A program made the translations under genes and the position numbers. Below are positions 1-9,422 of a stretch of 64,000 nt of DNA, piece after piece. The notes beneath the pieces were generated by a model. That model saw only the letters and a list, made by a program, of their open reading frames with translations, searched no databases and was not told the DNA's origin. The stretch covers positions 186,001 through 250,000 of the forward strand of contig CAVQTR010000003.1 in NCBI GenBank assembly GCA_963716685.1. The letters are read 5' to 3'. The DNA is from JALYXI01 sp963716685. GTDB taxonomy: Bacteria; Acidobacteriota; Terriglobia; Bryobacterales; Bryobacteraceae. The number at the start of each line of letters is the position of its first letter. Within the stretch, counting starts at the first letter, position 1.

Positions 1-1
1 C

Positions 2-709
2 TCGAACACGCCACTGAGCGGATCGACGAACCTGGGCGCTCCAGACCCCACCAATCTGGCGTCCGAATACTCCACCGCTTCCTGGGACATCCGGCACAGC
101 TTCACCACGTCTTTCAACTACGAGCTTCCTTTCGGTAAAGGCAAGCGTTTTGGCGGCGGCATGAACCGCGCTGTCGATATGGTGGTTGGCGGATGGCAGT
201 CGAACGGAATCCTGACGCTGCGCACCGGCCAGCCTTTCACCATTTCCGGCACGGCGTGCCAGGGACAATGGGGCCGCTGCGTTCCTGACCTCGTTGCGGG
301 CCAGAATCCGCAGGCCGCGCCTGCCGGAGGCCGCACGCCCGGCACCAATGGTCTCTGGTTCAACACCAATGCGTTTGCTGTTGCGTATCAGAATCCGGCG
401 ACCGGCGTTTACACCGGCGGCAATCTGGGTCTGCAGAGCAACACCGGCCCGCCCACTCGCACCATGGACTTCTCGATGTTTAAGAACTTCTCGATCACCG
501 AGCGGATCAAAATGCAGTTCCGGGCTGAAGCGGTAAACCTGGCCAACACACCGCAGTTCAGCACCCCCGATGCTTCTCTTGGGGATGCGAAGCTGGCGGC
601 CACGGCTACGGCGCCCGCTGTCAACGGCAACGGCAACTTCGGCAAGGTGCTGGGGGCGAACGTGGGCACCGAACGCCACGTGCAGTTCCAGCTCCGGCTC
701 TCGTTCTAG
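2..709 (+). CDS. TonB-dependent receptor (Oar-like), C-terminal fragment
   Basis: The reading frame is open from the first bases of the window, so the N-terminal plug and most of the barrel lie upstream. About 235 residues remain. They show the features of the last strands of an Oar/carboxypeptidase-regulatory-type TonB receptor: a SWDIRHSF segment, the strand NYELPFGKGKRF, the GGWQSNGILTLRTGQPF segment, and a final aromatic-ended strand VQFQLRLSF. Such proteins sit in the outer membrane and import bulky substrates using TonB energy; the substrate cannot be told from this piece. A methionine at base 161 is internal and not the start. A strong terminator follows directly. Confidence 0.9.
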   Translation, partial: SNTPLSGSTNLGAPDPTNLASEYSTASWDIRHSFTTSFNYELPFGKGKRFGGGMNRAVDMVVGGWQSNGILTLRTGQPFTISGTACQGQWGRCVPDLVAGQNPQAAPAGGRTPGTNGLWFNTNAFAVAYQNPATGVYTGGNLGLQSNTGPPTRTMDFSMFKNFSITERIKMQFRAEAVNLANTPQFSTPDASLGDAKLAATATAPAVNGNGNFGKVLGANVGTERHVQFQLRLSF

Positions 710-734
710 TCCGGACCGGCAGCAAGTAGGAAAA

Positions 735-760
735 GGGCTCGCTTCGGCGGGCCCTTTTTT
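735..760 (+). terminator. Rho-independent terminator
   Basis: An eight-pair stem (GGGCTCGC / GCGGGCCC, one T-G pair) closes a TTCG tetraloop and is followed by six T residues. It lies 25 bases after the receptor stop codon. The convergent minus-strand gene ends on its T-run. Confidence 0.9.
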
Positions 761-2387
761 ATTGTTCGCGGATCATAATCACCCGGTCTGCCGTCACCTT
801 AGTCTGCACCTGCTGCCCGCCACCCGGCCAAACCACCTCGATCCGATCCACGGTCGTCCGCGAACCCAAACCAAAGTGCAGGCGCAGATCGTTCTGCGAG
901 AGATAGCTGCCGCCGCTTCTTACTTCCGCCGTCTGCCGGAGCGAACCGGCTGTAACCGTCACACGCGCGCCGATCGCGCTGCGGTTGGCGCGCACTCCTT
1001 CCAGTTTCAGGCCCACCCAATGATTTGACGGCCGGACTGTCTGCCGCAGCAGCGAAGGCGCTTCGTTCTGATTGTTCACGATCACTTCCAATGCGCCATC
1101 GTTGTCGTAGTCGGCGAAAGCGGCGCCGCGCGAGGAATGCGCTTCCCCAAACGCGGGACCGGCCGACTCCGAGATGTCGGCAAATTTTCCTTCCTGATTG
1201 CGGTACAGAATCGCGCGCTCGCGGTAATGGATGTCTGATGTGCAAGCTGGTCGACTTCCGGAAAGACATGCCCGTTCACCACCAGCAGATCCGGCCAGCC
1301 GTCGTTATCGTAGTCGAAGAAACCCGCAGCCCCAGCCGACGAAGCGGGTGTTCTGTCCGAAGCCGGAGCCGACGCTTTCATCCTCGAAATCGCCTTTGCC
1401 GCGGTTGCGGTACAGGGTGTAGAGCTCATCGGAAAAGTTGGTGCGGAAGATGGAAGGCAGATCCTTGGCGCAGGTAATCCGCGCGCGGCAACGCCCATGC
1501 CGGACAGCGCGTTGCCGTTGTCGTCCAGAGCCGCGCCGCGCAGAAGCGCTTCGTCGACGAATTTTCCGTTGCCTTGGTTGATATAGAGGATCGACGGCGT
1601 CTGGTCGCAGGCCACATAGATATCGGTAAGCCCGTCGCCGTTGAAATCGCCGGTCAGCACGCCCAGCGAATAGTTGCCGATCGGGCTTCGAGATGCCGCT
1701 CTCATCGGAGACATCGCGGAAAGCGTCGCCTTCGTTGTGATAGAGAATATTGCGGTCGAACGGCAGCCCGCGCGGACCGCAGTTAACCGCCATCCCCGGT
1801 AGAAGCAGTAGGGATTCGCGCCCGGCTTCGGCGTGGTCTCGAGGATCGAACTTCAGGTAATTGGCGACGAACAGATCGAGCTTGCCGTCGTTGTCGTAAT
1901 CGATGAAGGCGCAGCCGGTGTTGTAGCGGATGCGATCCTGCGTGAGGTGCGTTTTCGCGGTGACATCTTCGAAGCGTCGCCCGCCGATGTTGCGGTACAG
2001 CGGGTTCTGTCCCCAGTAGGTGACGAACAGATCGGTGAAGCCGTCGTTATCGTAATCGCCGGCGCAGACGCCCTGGCCCCAGCCGCTGCTGCGCATGCCC
2101 AGTTGCTCCGTGGCATCGCGGAACTGGCCGCCGCCCTCGTTGTGATACATGCGGCTCGGCGCACCCGGGCCGGAGACGAGGAAGATGTCCGGCAGCCCGT
2201 CGTTATCGTAGTCGATGAAGGCGACGCCGCTGCCGGTGGTCTCGACGATGAACTGCTTCGATTGATCGCCGCCGTTCGGGATGCTCTGTGTGAGTCCCGC
2301 GCTCGCCGCCACATTGCGAAAGTCCGGATAGGGACCGCTCGCGCCGGTCAGGTTCAGACACAACAGGGCGGCGGCGACTCTTCTCAC
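759..2387 (-). CDS. FG-GAP/VCBS repeat protein with ASPIC/UnbV C-terminal domain (frameshifted here)
   Basis: Three overlapping frames together give one protein of about 540 residues. It begins with a GTG start and a signal peptide (VRRVAAALLCLNLTGAS), continues through several FG-GAP calcium-type repeats (FIDYDNDGLPDIF, AGDYDNDGFTDLF, FIDYDNDGKLDLF, TGDFNGDGLTDIY, FFDYDNDGWPDLL, FADYDNDGALEVI), and ends in an ASPIC/UnbV domain (NHWVGLKLEG, SYLSQNDLRLHFGLG). The family is exported and predicted to fold as a beta-propeller; its function is unknown. Frame breaks lie near 1683, 1488, 1320 and 1240, at least two in short homopolymers, so sequencing error is more likely than decay. The GTG overlaps the stop of the TPR gene before it. 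Confidence 0.85.
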
Positions 2388-3398
2388 TTCGGAGGAGCTT
2401 TCCCGTCCAGACGTTTCAGGAAATCGGTGAACTCGCCTTCCGGCGGCTTTTGCAGCTGATCGATCGCCGCCTTTTCGCGCTGCGCATCCGCTGCCCGTCC
2501 CGCATTCCGATACGCGATCATCAGGTTGTAATGCGCCGCTTCGCCGCGCGGCTGCAGCTTCACCGCGCGTTCCAGTAGAACCACCGCGTCATCGTAGCGC
2601 TTTGCCTCGGATCGCAGCTTGGCGACGGCAATCAGCGCCTCGGGGAAGTCCGGCCGCAGTTCGGCAGCACGCTCAAAATGGGCCGCGGCATCCGCTGGTT
2701 TCAGTTGCGCTGCCAGGATTTGCGCCACCTGGTACTCGGCTACCGCATCGTAAGGATTCAGCGACAATTCCGCTGTGAACTCCAGCCGCGCCTGTTCCAG
2801 CGCCGCGGGCTCGTGCGACTGCATCAGGATCGCGCGCGCCAGTCGAAAGTGCAGATCGATCGCTTTTGGATTCTTCTCAATCGCCCGGCGATATTCCGCA
2901 ATGGCTTCGGCGTATTTCCCCTGCGTCTCGAAAACTTCAGCCGAGAGTTGATCGACACGGTACGATGCGGGCGCATTCTTATACATGCGGTAGATGCGCA
3001 TCGTTCCACGCCTTTAGATGGAAGTTCGCCGAGATATATAAGACGTCTGCATCGGCGGGAAACAGCGCTTCCAGTTTGGCAACGGTCTCACCGGCAACAC
3101 CGAATTGCTTCGCCGAGATCTGGCACTGAGCCAGAGCCAGACCGGCAAGGTGCTGCAGCCGCTTCTCACCCGCGCCTGCCGAAAACTGCTGTGCCAATTC
3201 CGGCAATGCGCGGTCGCATTCACCCAGAGCCGCGCGAGTCAAAGCCAGCATGACGGACGACTGCGGCGTGCCCGGCGCTTGTTCGAGATGTGTCCGCGCG
3301 GCGCGGTAATCGCCCGCGTTGAACTCCGCCACACCCTGCGACACCGGGTCGGTTTGCATCAGGGCGAGCAGCAAAACAAGACTAATGCCCGGCATCAT
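2384..3398 (-). CDS. Exported TPR repeat protein (one frameshift)
   Basis: Two frames join near base 3001 into one protein of about 337 residues. The first piece has a short signal peptide (MMPGISLVLLLALMQ) and TPR-like helices up to YISANFHLKAWNDA. The second piece continues with MRIYRMYKNAPASYR and canonical TPR units such as GKYAEAIAEYRRAIEKNPKA. TPR domains bind protein partners, so a periplasmic scaffold role is likely but unproven. It overlaps the small gene before it by 17 bases and the FG-GAP gene after it by 4, which suggests translational coupling within one operon. I read the break as a sequencing indel. Confidence 0.8.
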
Positions 3399-3615
3399 CT
3401 GTCATCAGGCCAAGGTTGCCGAAGCGTCCGCGTTCATTCGCGTCGAATGTGCGAAAACTCAGAACAGGCGGCGCTCCCGGCGCAATCAAACGCGGTGGCG
3501 CCAGACGATTCGAAGGAAGCTCGGTAAGTCCCGCAATCCGCCCGGACTGCTCCCATTCGCGCCACCAGTCTGCCGGCGCGAAGAAGAAAAGATACATCAG
3601 AAAGATCGCCGTCAT
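3382..3615 (-). CDS. Small membrane-anchored hypothetical protein
   Basis: This 77-residue protein has one N-terminal hydrophobic segment (FLMYLFFF) followed by APADWWREWE and a Pro/Arg-rich tail. No family is recognised. Its ATG overlaps the stop of the 1070-residue FG-GAP gene as ATGA, and its end overlaps the next TPR gene by 17 bases, so it fits the coupled pattern of this operon and is probably real. The segment just after the membrane helix resembles the same place in the 118-residue protein at 12955 (F-x-x-P-x-D-W-x-R). Confidence 0.6.
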   Translation of the reverse strand: MTAIFLMYLFFFAPADWWREWEQSGRIAGLTELPSNRLAPPRLIAPGAPPVLSFRTFDANERGRFGNLGLMTDDAGH

Positions 3616-6600
3616 CTCGCTTCCAGTTCGGCCAGCGCCCGCATGGCAACGGCGTTGCCCGGCTTGCGTTGCAGCAATTGATTCAGCACAGCGCGGGCCG
3701 CCTCGCGATCGTTCATCGTGATGTAAATGCGCCCTAGATTCAGGTACAGGGTCTCGTCCTCAGGCGCCATTTTAATACCATAGCGAAAGGCGGCGATCGA
3801 GTCATCGCGCCTACCCATCTTTGCGTAGAGCACGCCCAGATTGTTGATCGCGCCGGAATGGTCGCGCCTGGTTGTGATGGCCTTTTGAAACCAATCGCGC
3901 GCCTGGACGAATTCGCTGGCCTCGGCGGCAGCCAGCCCCAGCTGATTCATGGCGTCGGCGGACGCCGGATCCACTTCCAGAGCGCGCCGGAACATCCGGT
4001 CGGCCGCGGCGGAGTCCTTTGTGCGCTGATAGACTTCGCCCATGCTCACCAGTGCGGGCGCGTAGTCCGGACGAATCTGCAATAGCCGTTCATAGGTGCG
4101 GATCGCTTCCGGGTCTTGCCCCAGTTCCTCATGGATACGCGCGATGGAAAGCAGTACCTTCCAGTTCTCCGGCTGCGTGCGGCGGGTCTCTTCCAGATAC
4201 GGCAGCGCCAGACCGGGATACCCTGCCCAGTAGAAAGCCGCGCCCAGTTTGAAATAGTTCCGGCGCGGCTCCGAATGGTACACGCCTGCGAACGGCAGAG
4301 CCAGCTTTCGGTGATCGCCCAGTCTTGCCAGGTCGGCGGCCAGCTCACCGGAAGCCGGAATCCGCGCGTAGATCTTGCGTGCGCTGCCCCGGTCATCGAT
4401 CAACAGCAGCAGAGGCAGCGAAAGACCGGTCCGGTATTCAAAAAGGTACCTGCGAAAAAGAGCGTATCCGGCCGCGACGGGCTGCTCCTCTCGGCGCAGG
4501 TCCACGTACTCAATTGGTAAGGACGACGCGAGCGCCGGACGGTCCCCCGCGTACAACAGCACGAATCCGGGACCCCGATGCGCTCGCGGCAGCGGCACCG
4601 GCTCCAGCAGCCAGGTGTCGGCGAACTCGGGTGCGTTCTCCGGCTGCACCACCGCAGCACTGTACAGCTTCCGCGCACCAAATGGCACCCGCCGCGTTTC
4701 CTCTGCGCCCTCCGTCAGGTGATAGGTGTACCCCGGTTCCAAGGCCGCAAACGCCTGCTTCAGGCCCGATGGCCACCTCACCGTGATCTCGGCGCTGGCT
4801 TTCCCCACCAAACCAAAATGCAGCTTCTTCGAATGTTGCGAAAGGAAGCCACTGCCCGCCTGCAGAAACTGCACGTGCCCGTTCACTTCCACTCGCGCCC
4901 CAATGGCATCGCGATTCGATTTCGTCCCTTGCAGAACGAACCCAATCGCCGGTCTGCCGTCAGCGCAATCGTTTTGCAGCGCGCGAACCTGCGGCCCCAG
5001 CCGGCTTTTCAGCAGAACGTCCGGATAGCCGTCGCCGTCGAAATCCGTTACCGCAAACGCGCGGGAATCGTCCGCGAAATCGAACCCGCTCACGCCCGAC
5101 GCATCCTGATACCAGCCGTCGCGGCGTACATAGAAAACATTCGGCTGGTGCCCGGACCACGAGTAATCCTCGCGGATCAATTGATTGATCGCGCTCCAGC
5201 CATTTTCATATTCCGGAGCCGCGGCCTGAGTCGCTGGCGTCTTCGCCACCACCTGCCGCCAGAAAAAGCTCTCGGCATCCTGGCTCGACGCATTGGTCGT
5301 CATCCCCGCGGCGATCAGGATCTCCGGCACGCCGTCCAGATCCAAATCGAAACCGCCGGAGCCCCATGCCCAGCGCCCCATCTCAACGCCTTCCCGCGGC
5401 TGTTCTTCGAACGCGCCATCACCCCGATTCCGGTAAAGCGAATTCCCCTTTGTGTGACGTCGGAACGCCTCCGCATGCTCCTCCGCGGGATGGAACGCCG
5501 GGTCCCTGACCACGCGCTGTCCCGCCGCGGTCCACATGTTCGATACGTAGAGGTCCGGGCGTCCGTCGCCGTCGTAATCGAACCACGACGCGCTCATTCC
5601 CGGGCCGATATCTTCCACGCCGGCGCTCGCGGCCTCGTCGCGAAAACGGCCGTTCCGGTTGCGATAAAGATTGTTGACGCCAAAATCGTTCGCGACGTAG
5701 AGATCCGGCCAGTCATCGCCATCCACATCGCACCACGCCGGCGCAAAACTAAAACGGTCGTTATTCTGGTCGATGCCGGTCGCCGCTGTCACATCCTCGA
5801 AAACAATGCCGCCTGGGCCAGCCTGGTTTCGGAACAAAAAGTTCGGCGGACCATTGCGCGCGTCATAATACGGGGCGGGGAACTGATACTGGTCTTCGCT
5901 CTGGAAATACACGTAACAGCAGAGATACAGATCCAGGCGGCCGTCGCGGTCGTAATCCGCCGCCGCCATTCCCGTAAAAGATCCCTTCGGCTTGGCGGCG
6001 AACCGAAACGCGTCCGGCTGCTGTTGAAACACCCCGTTCCCCTGGTTCAGAAACAGCAAGGGTCCCAGAGCTCGCAACACAACCAGATCCTGCCGGCCCG
6101 AATTGCGGAAATCAGCGAACAACGCGCAGGTGGTATCGTCCAAAATCGCCAGGCCCGCGCGTTCCGTGATGTCTTCGGCAATTCCATCCGCCCTGAACTT
6201 ATAGAGCCGGTTCGGCAGTCCGCCCGGTTGGCAGACATACACTTCATCCACGCCGTCGCCATCGATATCTCCTACCGCGATGCCCTGATTGCCATAGACG
6301 TCGACACCAACTGCCGAATCCAGCCGCGCGCGCCAGTAAGGATTTCCCTGGCGCAGCTGTTGCTGGAACGATGCCGAGCTGCCGAATACATGCCCGGTGA
6401 CATCGCGCAAGTACGGCCGCGCCGCAGCCGCGGAAGTCTGCGAAATTGGTTGAAAGTCCGGTAGCTGCCACACGCCCGTGTGATATTGCAGGCCGGTGGC
6501 GTCCGCCAGTTTGATCTCATACCGGACCTGGTTGGCCGGCAAAGCAAAGAATCGCGCCGCCTGAATGCGTTCCCGCTGCGCCACCCACTGGCGCAGCCCG

Positions 6601-6824
6601 GCAGGCGCGGGTTCCTGACCCGCGAAGATCTTTCGCAGCCGCGCCTCCAGTTCCGCGGCCGCTTTCTCGCCTTGAAATTCGTCACTCCCAGGTTCCAGAA
6701 AGCGCAGCGCCGCGTCATACGGATTCGCCCGCGCGTAGTGCACCGGGAAGGCCGCGGCTTTGCTCCTGGCCGACGGCATCAGACTGGCCGCCGCGATGGC
6801 AGAGGCGAACTGACGCCGCGTCAT
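3612..6824 (-). CDS. Tat-exported FG-GAP/ASPIC protein fused to C-terminal TPR repeats
   Basis: The 1070-residue protein starts with a twin-arginine-type leader (MTRRQFASAIAAASL). At least six FG-GAP motifs follow, for example VGDIDGDGVDEVYV (about 184-197), AADYDRDGRLDLY (288-300), WCDVDGDDWPDLY (364-376), WFDYDGDGRPDLY (414-426) and VTDFDGDGYPDVL (592-604). An ASPIC/UnbV domain covers about 635-700. After a 150-residue region of unknown fold, four or five TPR units fill about 860-1070. A Tat leader implies export after folding, perhaps with metal bound to the DxDxDG loops. Cellular role unknown. The start overlaps the stop of the previous TPR gene by 4 bases. The frame is intact. Confidence 0.9.
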   Translation of the reverse strand: MTRRQFASAIAAASLMPSARSKAAAFPVHYARANPYDAALRFLEPGSDEFQGEKAAAELEARLRKIFAGQEPAPAGLRQWVAQRERIQAARFFALPANQVRYEIKLADATGLQYHTGVWQLPDFQPISQTSAAAARPYLRDVTGHVFGSSASFQQQLRQGNPYWRARLDSAVGVDVYGNQGIAVGDIDGDGVDEVYVCQPGGLPNRLYKFRADGIAEDITERAGLAILDDTTCALFADFRNSGRQDLVVLRALGPLLFLNQGNGVFQQQPDAFRFAAKPKGSFTGMAAADYDRDGRLDLYLCCYVYFQSEDQYQFPAPYYDARNGPPNFLFRNQAGPGGIVFEDVTAATGIDQNNDRFSFAPAWCDVDGDDWPDLYVANDFGVNNLYRNRNGRFRDEAASAGVEDIGPGMSASWFDYDGDGRPDLYVSNMWTAAGQRVVRDPAFHPAEEHAEAFRRHTKGNSLYRNRGDGAFEEQPREGVEMGRWAWGSGGFDLDLDGVPEILIAAGMTTNASSQDAESFFWRQVVAKTPATQAAAPEYENGWSAINQLIREDYSWSGHQPNVFYVRRDGWYQDASGVSGFDFADDSRAFAVTDFDGDGYPDVLLKSRLGPQVRALQNDCADGRPAIGFVLQGTKSNRDAIGARVEVNGHVQFLQAGSGFLSQHSKKLHFGLVGKASAEITVRWPSGLKQAFAALEPGYTYHLTEGAEETRRVPFGARKLYSAAVVQPENAPEFADTWLLEPVPLPRAHRGPGFVLLYAGDRPALASSLPIEYVDLRREEQPVAAGYALFRRYLFEYRTGLSLPLLLLIDDRGSARKIYARIPASGELAADLARLGDHRKLALPFAGVYHSEPRRNYFKLGAAFYWAGYPGLALPYLEETRRTQPENWKVLLSIARIHEELGQDPEAIRTYERLLQIRPDYAPALVSMGEVYQRTKDSAAADRMFRRALEVDPASADAMNQLGLAAAEASEFVQARDWFQKAITTRRDHSGAINNLGVLYAKMGRRDDSIAAFRYGIKMAPEDETLYLNLGRIYITMNDREAARAVLNQLLQRKPGNAVAMRALAELEAR

Positions 6825-7861
6825 TGTGCGACGTTCTGCCCAGCCACCAGAGCGCGGTGGCGCTCCCGCTCAGCGGCGGCGGCCTGCGGCTTGTTCAGTC
6901 GTTCATAAAGGCGGGAAAGACGGTAGTGGGTGGCCGGATCTGAGGGAGCAAGCGCAGCCGCTTTTTCGAACTGCGCGGCCGCCGCGGCAAACTGCTGCTG
7001 GCGATCCAGTAACGCCCCCAGTTCGGTGTGTGCCGCGGCATCGCTGTCGTTCAGCGCAATAGCCTTTTCCAGCAGGCGCCGCGCCGTGTCCGGCTCCAGT
7101 CTCTGTGCGTCGAGAGCCCTCGCATGCAGCAAAAACCCTTCGTAATCCTCCGGATGGGCCTTTTCGAAAACAATAAACAACTGCGTCACTTCCGGCAGGC
7201 GTTCCGGGATTTGATCGAGCATCCTGCCCAAAAACACATAGGGCTGTCTTTCCTGTGGGGCCAGCTCGATCGCACCCAGAAAAGCATCCCCCGCTTCCCG
7301 AAACCGTCGCTGCCCGTAAAACGCGACCCCCAGCGCCAGCTCAATCTGCGCGTTTGGGCCGATGCTGCCGGCCGACGACTGCAAAATGCTGACGGCCTCC
7401 TGAAACTGCTCCCGCTCCAGCATCGGTTTCGCTGCTTCGAAGTAGAGAGATGCCGCGCGCTCCTTCGCCTCCTCGTCGCCGGGGCGGTCCTTCGCATATG
7501 CCGCCTGGGCCTGAGCCGCCTTCAGCGTCTGTCCGGATTCCGCGTAATACACCGCCAGCGTACGCAGCACCACCGCGTCGCCCCCAGCCAAAGTCAGCGC
7601 CTTCGCCGCCGATTCGTTGGCTTTGCCGGACTCGTGCTCTTTGGAATAGGTCTGAGCGAGAGCCACCCACAAGCGTCCATTCTCTGGCTGCAATTGCGCC
7701 GCCTGCTCAAGATCGGTCTGTGCGGAACTCAGTTCACCGCGTTGCAGCGCCAGCAGACCGGATCGGAACAGTTCTTCGAACGTCGCGGAGACAGCAGGAG
7801 AGACAGCCAGGGACAGAAGGAGAACCAGTCGCACCGCCGCTCGTCCATTCTGATTGCACAT
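6821..7861 (-). CDS. Exported TPR repeat protein
   Basis: The 346-residue protein has a hydrophobic signal segment (VRLVLLLSLAVSPAVSA) and TPR-like helical pairs through most of its length, clearest at GELSSAQTDLEQAAQLQPEN and near the end (FAAAAAQFEKAAALAPSDPA). It is the first gene of the five-gene FG-GAP/TPR run. Its ATG at 7861 lies only 5 bases after the CCA end of tRNA-Thr, leaving no space for a ribosome site outside the tRNA. A GTG at 7834, with GGACGAG upstream, would also keep a full signal peptide and is a credible alternative start. Role unknown; a scaffold for the FG-GAP proteins is a guess from context. Confidence 0.85.
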   Translation of the reverse strand: MCNQNGRAAVRLVLLLSLAVSPAVSATFEELFRSGLLALQRGELSSAQTDLEQAAQLQPENGRLWVALAQTYSKEHESGKANESAAKALTLAGGDAVVLRTLAVYYAESGQTLKAAQAQAAYAKDRPGDEEAKERAASLYFEAAKPMLEREQFQEAVSILQSSAGSIGPNAQIELALGVAFYGQRRFREAGDAFLGAIELAPQERQPYVFLGRMLDQIPERLPEVTQLFIVFEKAHPEDYEGFLLHARALDAQRLEPDTARRLLEKAIALNDSDAAAHTELGALLDRQQQFAAAAAQFEKAAALAPSDPATHYRLSRLYERLNKPQAAAAERERHRALVAGQNVAQ

Positions 7862-7866
7862 GTTGC

Positions 7867-7942
<76 letters not shown>

Positions 7943-7962
7943 CTGCCTGAAGGGTCTCTACC

Positions 7963-7992
7963 TTTATATCACCCGCGCTCGCCGCGGCTCAA
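7963..7992 (-). promoter_or_regulatory. Sigma-70-type promoter for tRNA-Thr and probably the TPR/FG-GAP operon
   Basis: On the minus strand TTGAGC (7992-7987) and TATAAA (7968-7963) are 18 bases apart. This puts the start near 7955, about a dozen bases before the mature tRNA end. No other promoter fits between the tRNA and the TPR gene. Confidence 0.6.
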
Positions 7993-8026
7993 CCGCCCTC
8001 CTGCCGGGTGATAAAATTCAGGCTGT

Positions 8027-8770
8027 ATGCGCCTCGCCCTGCTCGCCGTTACGCTCGCCGCGGTGGCGGGTGCTCAACCCATGCGTCAGCCGCAGACTTT
8101 CGACACCTCCGCCGGACCTCTGAAGATTACCCCCGTTTTCCACGCCAGCCTGTTGATGGAAGCCGCGGGCAAAGTGATCTATATCGACCCGGCTAAGCCG
8201 TCCGATTTCACCGGGTTGCCCAAAGCCGATCTGATCCTGATCACCGATATCCACGGCGACCATATGGATGCCTCCGCCATTGCCGCCGTCAGCAAACCAA
8301 GCACCGAGATCTGGGCACCATCCGCCGTGGCGCAGACCGTCACCAGCGCGAAAACGATTGGGAATGGCGAAACAAAATCGTGGGACGGCTTCAGCATCGA
8401 AGCCATTCCGATGTATAACGTGGTGCGCGGTCCGTCCGCCGGCAAACTCTTCCACGACAAAGGCCGCGGGAACGGCTATGTCGTCAGCTACGGCGGCAAA
8501 CGGTTCTACTTTTCCGGCGACACCGAGAACATCCCGGAAATGCGCGCCCTGCGCAATATCGACGTCGCATTCATTTGCATGAACCTGCCCTACACCATGC
8601 CGCCCGACGAGGCCGCCGCCGCGGTGAAAGCCTTTCATCCCCGTGTCGTGATTCCTTATCACTACCGCGGCTCGGATCTCGCGGTTTTTCGGAGGGATCT
8701 CGCCGGTTCCGGCATCGAAGTGCGCGAACTCCAGTGGTATCCCGCTACTTCTTCTGCTCCTGCAGAATAA
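8027..8770 (+). CDS. Exported metallo-beta-lactamase-fold hydrolase (UlaG-like)
   Basis: The 247-residue protein has a signal peptide (MRLALLAVTLAAVAGAQ) and then an MBL fold of the UlaG/YtnP-like branch. The metal-site motif is TDIHGDHMD, where H-x-x-D-H is kept but the first histidine of HxHxDH is missing. Further metal-site elements are FYFSGDTE and the late VIPYHYRGSD. It should be a periplasmic hydrolase; the substrate is unknown. There is no Shine-Dalgarno sequence, and a TAAAAT box ends 9 bases before the ATG, so transcription may be nearly leaderless. Its 3' end overlaps the convergent ftsB-like gene by 26 bases. Confidence 0.85.
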   Translation: MRLALLAVTLAAVAGAQPMRQPQTFDTSAGPLKITPVFHASLLMEAAGKVIYIDPAKPSDFTGLPKADLILITDIHGDHMDASAIAAVSKPSTEIWAPSAVAQTVTSAKTIGNGETKSWDGFSIEAIPMYNVVRGPSAGKLFHDKGRGNGYVVSYGGKRFYFSGDTENIPEMRALRNIDVAFICMNLPYTMPPDEAAAAVKAFHPRVVIPYHYRGSDLAVFRRDLAGSGIEVRELQWYPATSSAPAE

Positions 8771-9038
8771 AACTTTTCTCGCCCGGCTTTACCAGCTTGA
8801 GCCTCTTGCGGATCTCCAGTTCCTGCTCTTCCGGGTTATCCCGCAGCCGCTCAATTCGCGCCTTCTTGGCTTCGATTTCCTTGTGCAGAACCTCGTTCTG
8901 CTGCTCGAGCGCGTGCATCTCCTGCCGCTTCTCCATCAGAGCTGAGATGCCATTCGCGCCTCGCATCTCCATAAACCCGTACGCTCCACCCGCGAGCACC
9001 ATCGCCCCGAACATCACCTTCCAGAATGAAATTTTCAT
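8745..9038 (-). CDS. ftsB: FtsB/DivIC-type septum formation protein
   Basis: This 97-residue bitopic protein has an N-terminal membrane helix (VMFGAMVLAGGAYGFM), a leucine/glutamate-rich coiled coil (about 36-68), and the family's end segment with NPEEQELEIRKRLKLVKPGE. FtsB/DivIC works with FtsL and FtsQ in the divisome to activate septal peptidoglycan synthesis. The gene stands alone here, convergent with the MBL hydrolase and divergent from cutA. Length and architecture match the family well. FtsB and DivIC cannot be told apart from sequence alone. Confidence 0.85.
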   Translation of the reverse strand: MKISFWKVMFGAMVLAGGAYGFMEMRGANGISALMEKRQEMHALEQQNEVLHKEIEAKKARIERLRDNPEEQELEIRKRLKLVKPGEKSFILQEQKK

Positions 9039-9101
9039 GGTGCGGCCTTTGGAAACTCAGTTTAACATCGCGGTCTCTTTCTGTTTTGGCGATAATGCGG
9101 C

Positions 9102-9422
9102 ATGACGGACAAAATTGTCGTAATCTCCACGTGCGGCTCGCCGGAAGAAGCCGAGCGTCTCGCCCGTCTGCTGGTGGAGCGGCGCCTCGCCGCATGCGTC
9201 AACATCCTGCCTCCGGTGCGTTCCGTTTATCGCTGGCAGGGGAAACTGGAAGATACTTCTGAATGGATGCTGCTGATCAAGACGGCCGAGTCCCGTTTCC
9301 CTCAAATCTCGGAAACACTGCTCGCCGCACACTCTTACGAAGTTCCCGAAATCATTGCGCTTCCCGTTCTCGCAGGCTCCGCGCCTTACCTGAACTGGCT
9401 GGCAACCGAAACGCATGAATAA
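9102..9422 (+). CDS. cutA: CutA1 divalent-ion tolerance protein
   Basis: The 106-residue protein matches CutA1 over its full length, with VVISTCGSPEEAERLARLLV at the start, LAACVNILPPVRSVYRW in the middle, and SYEVPEIIALPV plus YLNWLATET at the end. CutA1 forms very stable trimers and is linked to copper or divalent-cation tolerance, though its biochemical activity is unsettled. A GATAAT box ends 5 bases before the ATG and there is no ribosome site, which suggests a leaderless mRNA. It overlaps the HAD gene by 8 bases, so the two are co-translated. Confidence 0.93.
   Translation: MTDKIVVISTCGSPEEAERLARLLVERRLAACVNILPPVRSVYRWQGKLEDTSEWMLLIKTAESRFPQISETLLAAHSYEVPEIIALPVLAGSAPYLNWLATETHE

Noticed and set aside
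759..2387. Reading the three FG-GAP/ASPIC frames as separate genes or as a true pseudogene
   Set aside because: The frames join without loss of conserved residues, and the changes are single bases partly in homopolymers, as in the respiratory operon.
4578..6464. 628-residue plus-strand frame opposite the FG-GAP/TPR gene
   Set aside because: Composition is Arg/His/Ile-rich with no family pattern, and it is fully antisense to a gene with clear FG-GAP, ASPIC and TPR motifs. Long shadow frames are normal in DNA of this GC content.
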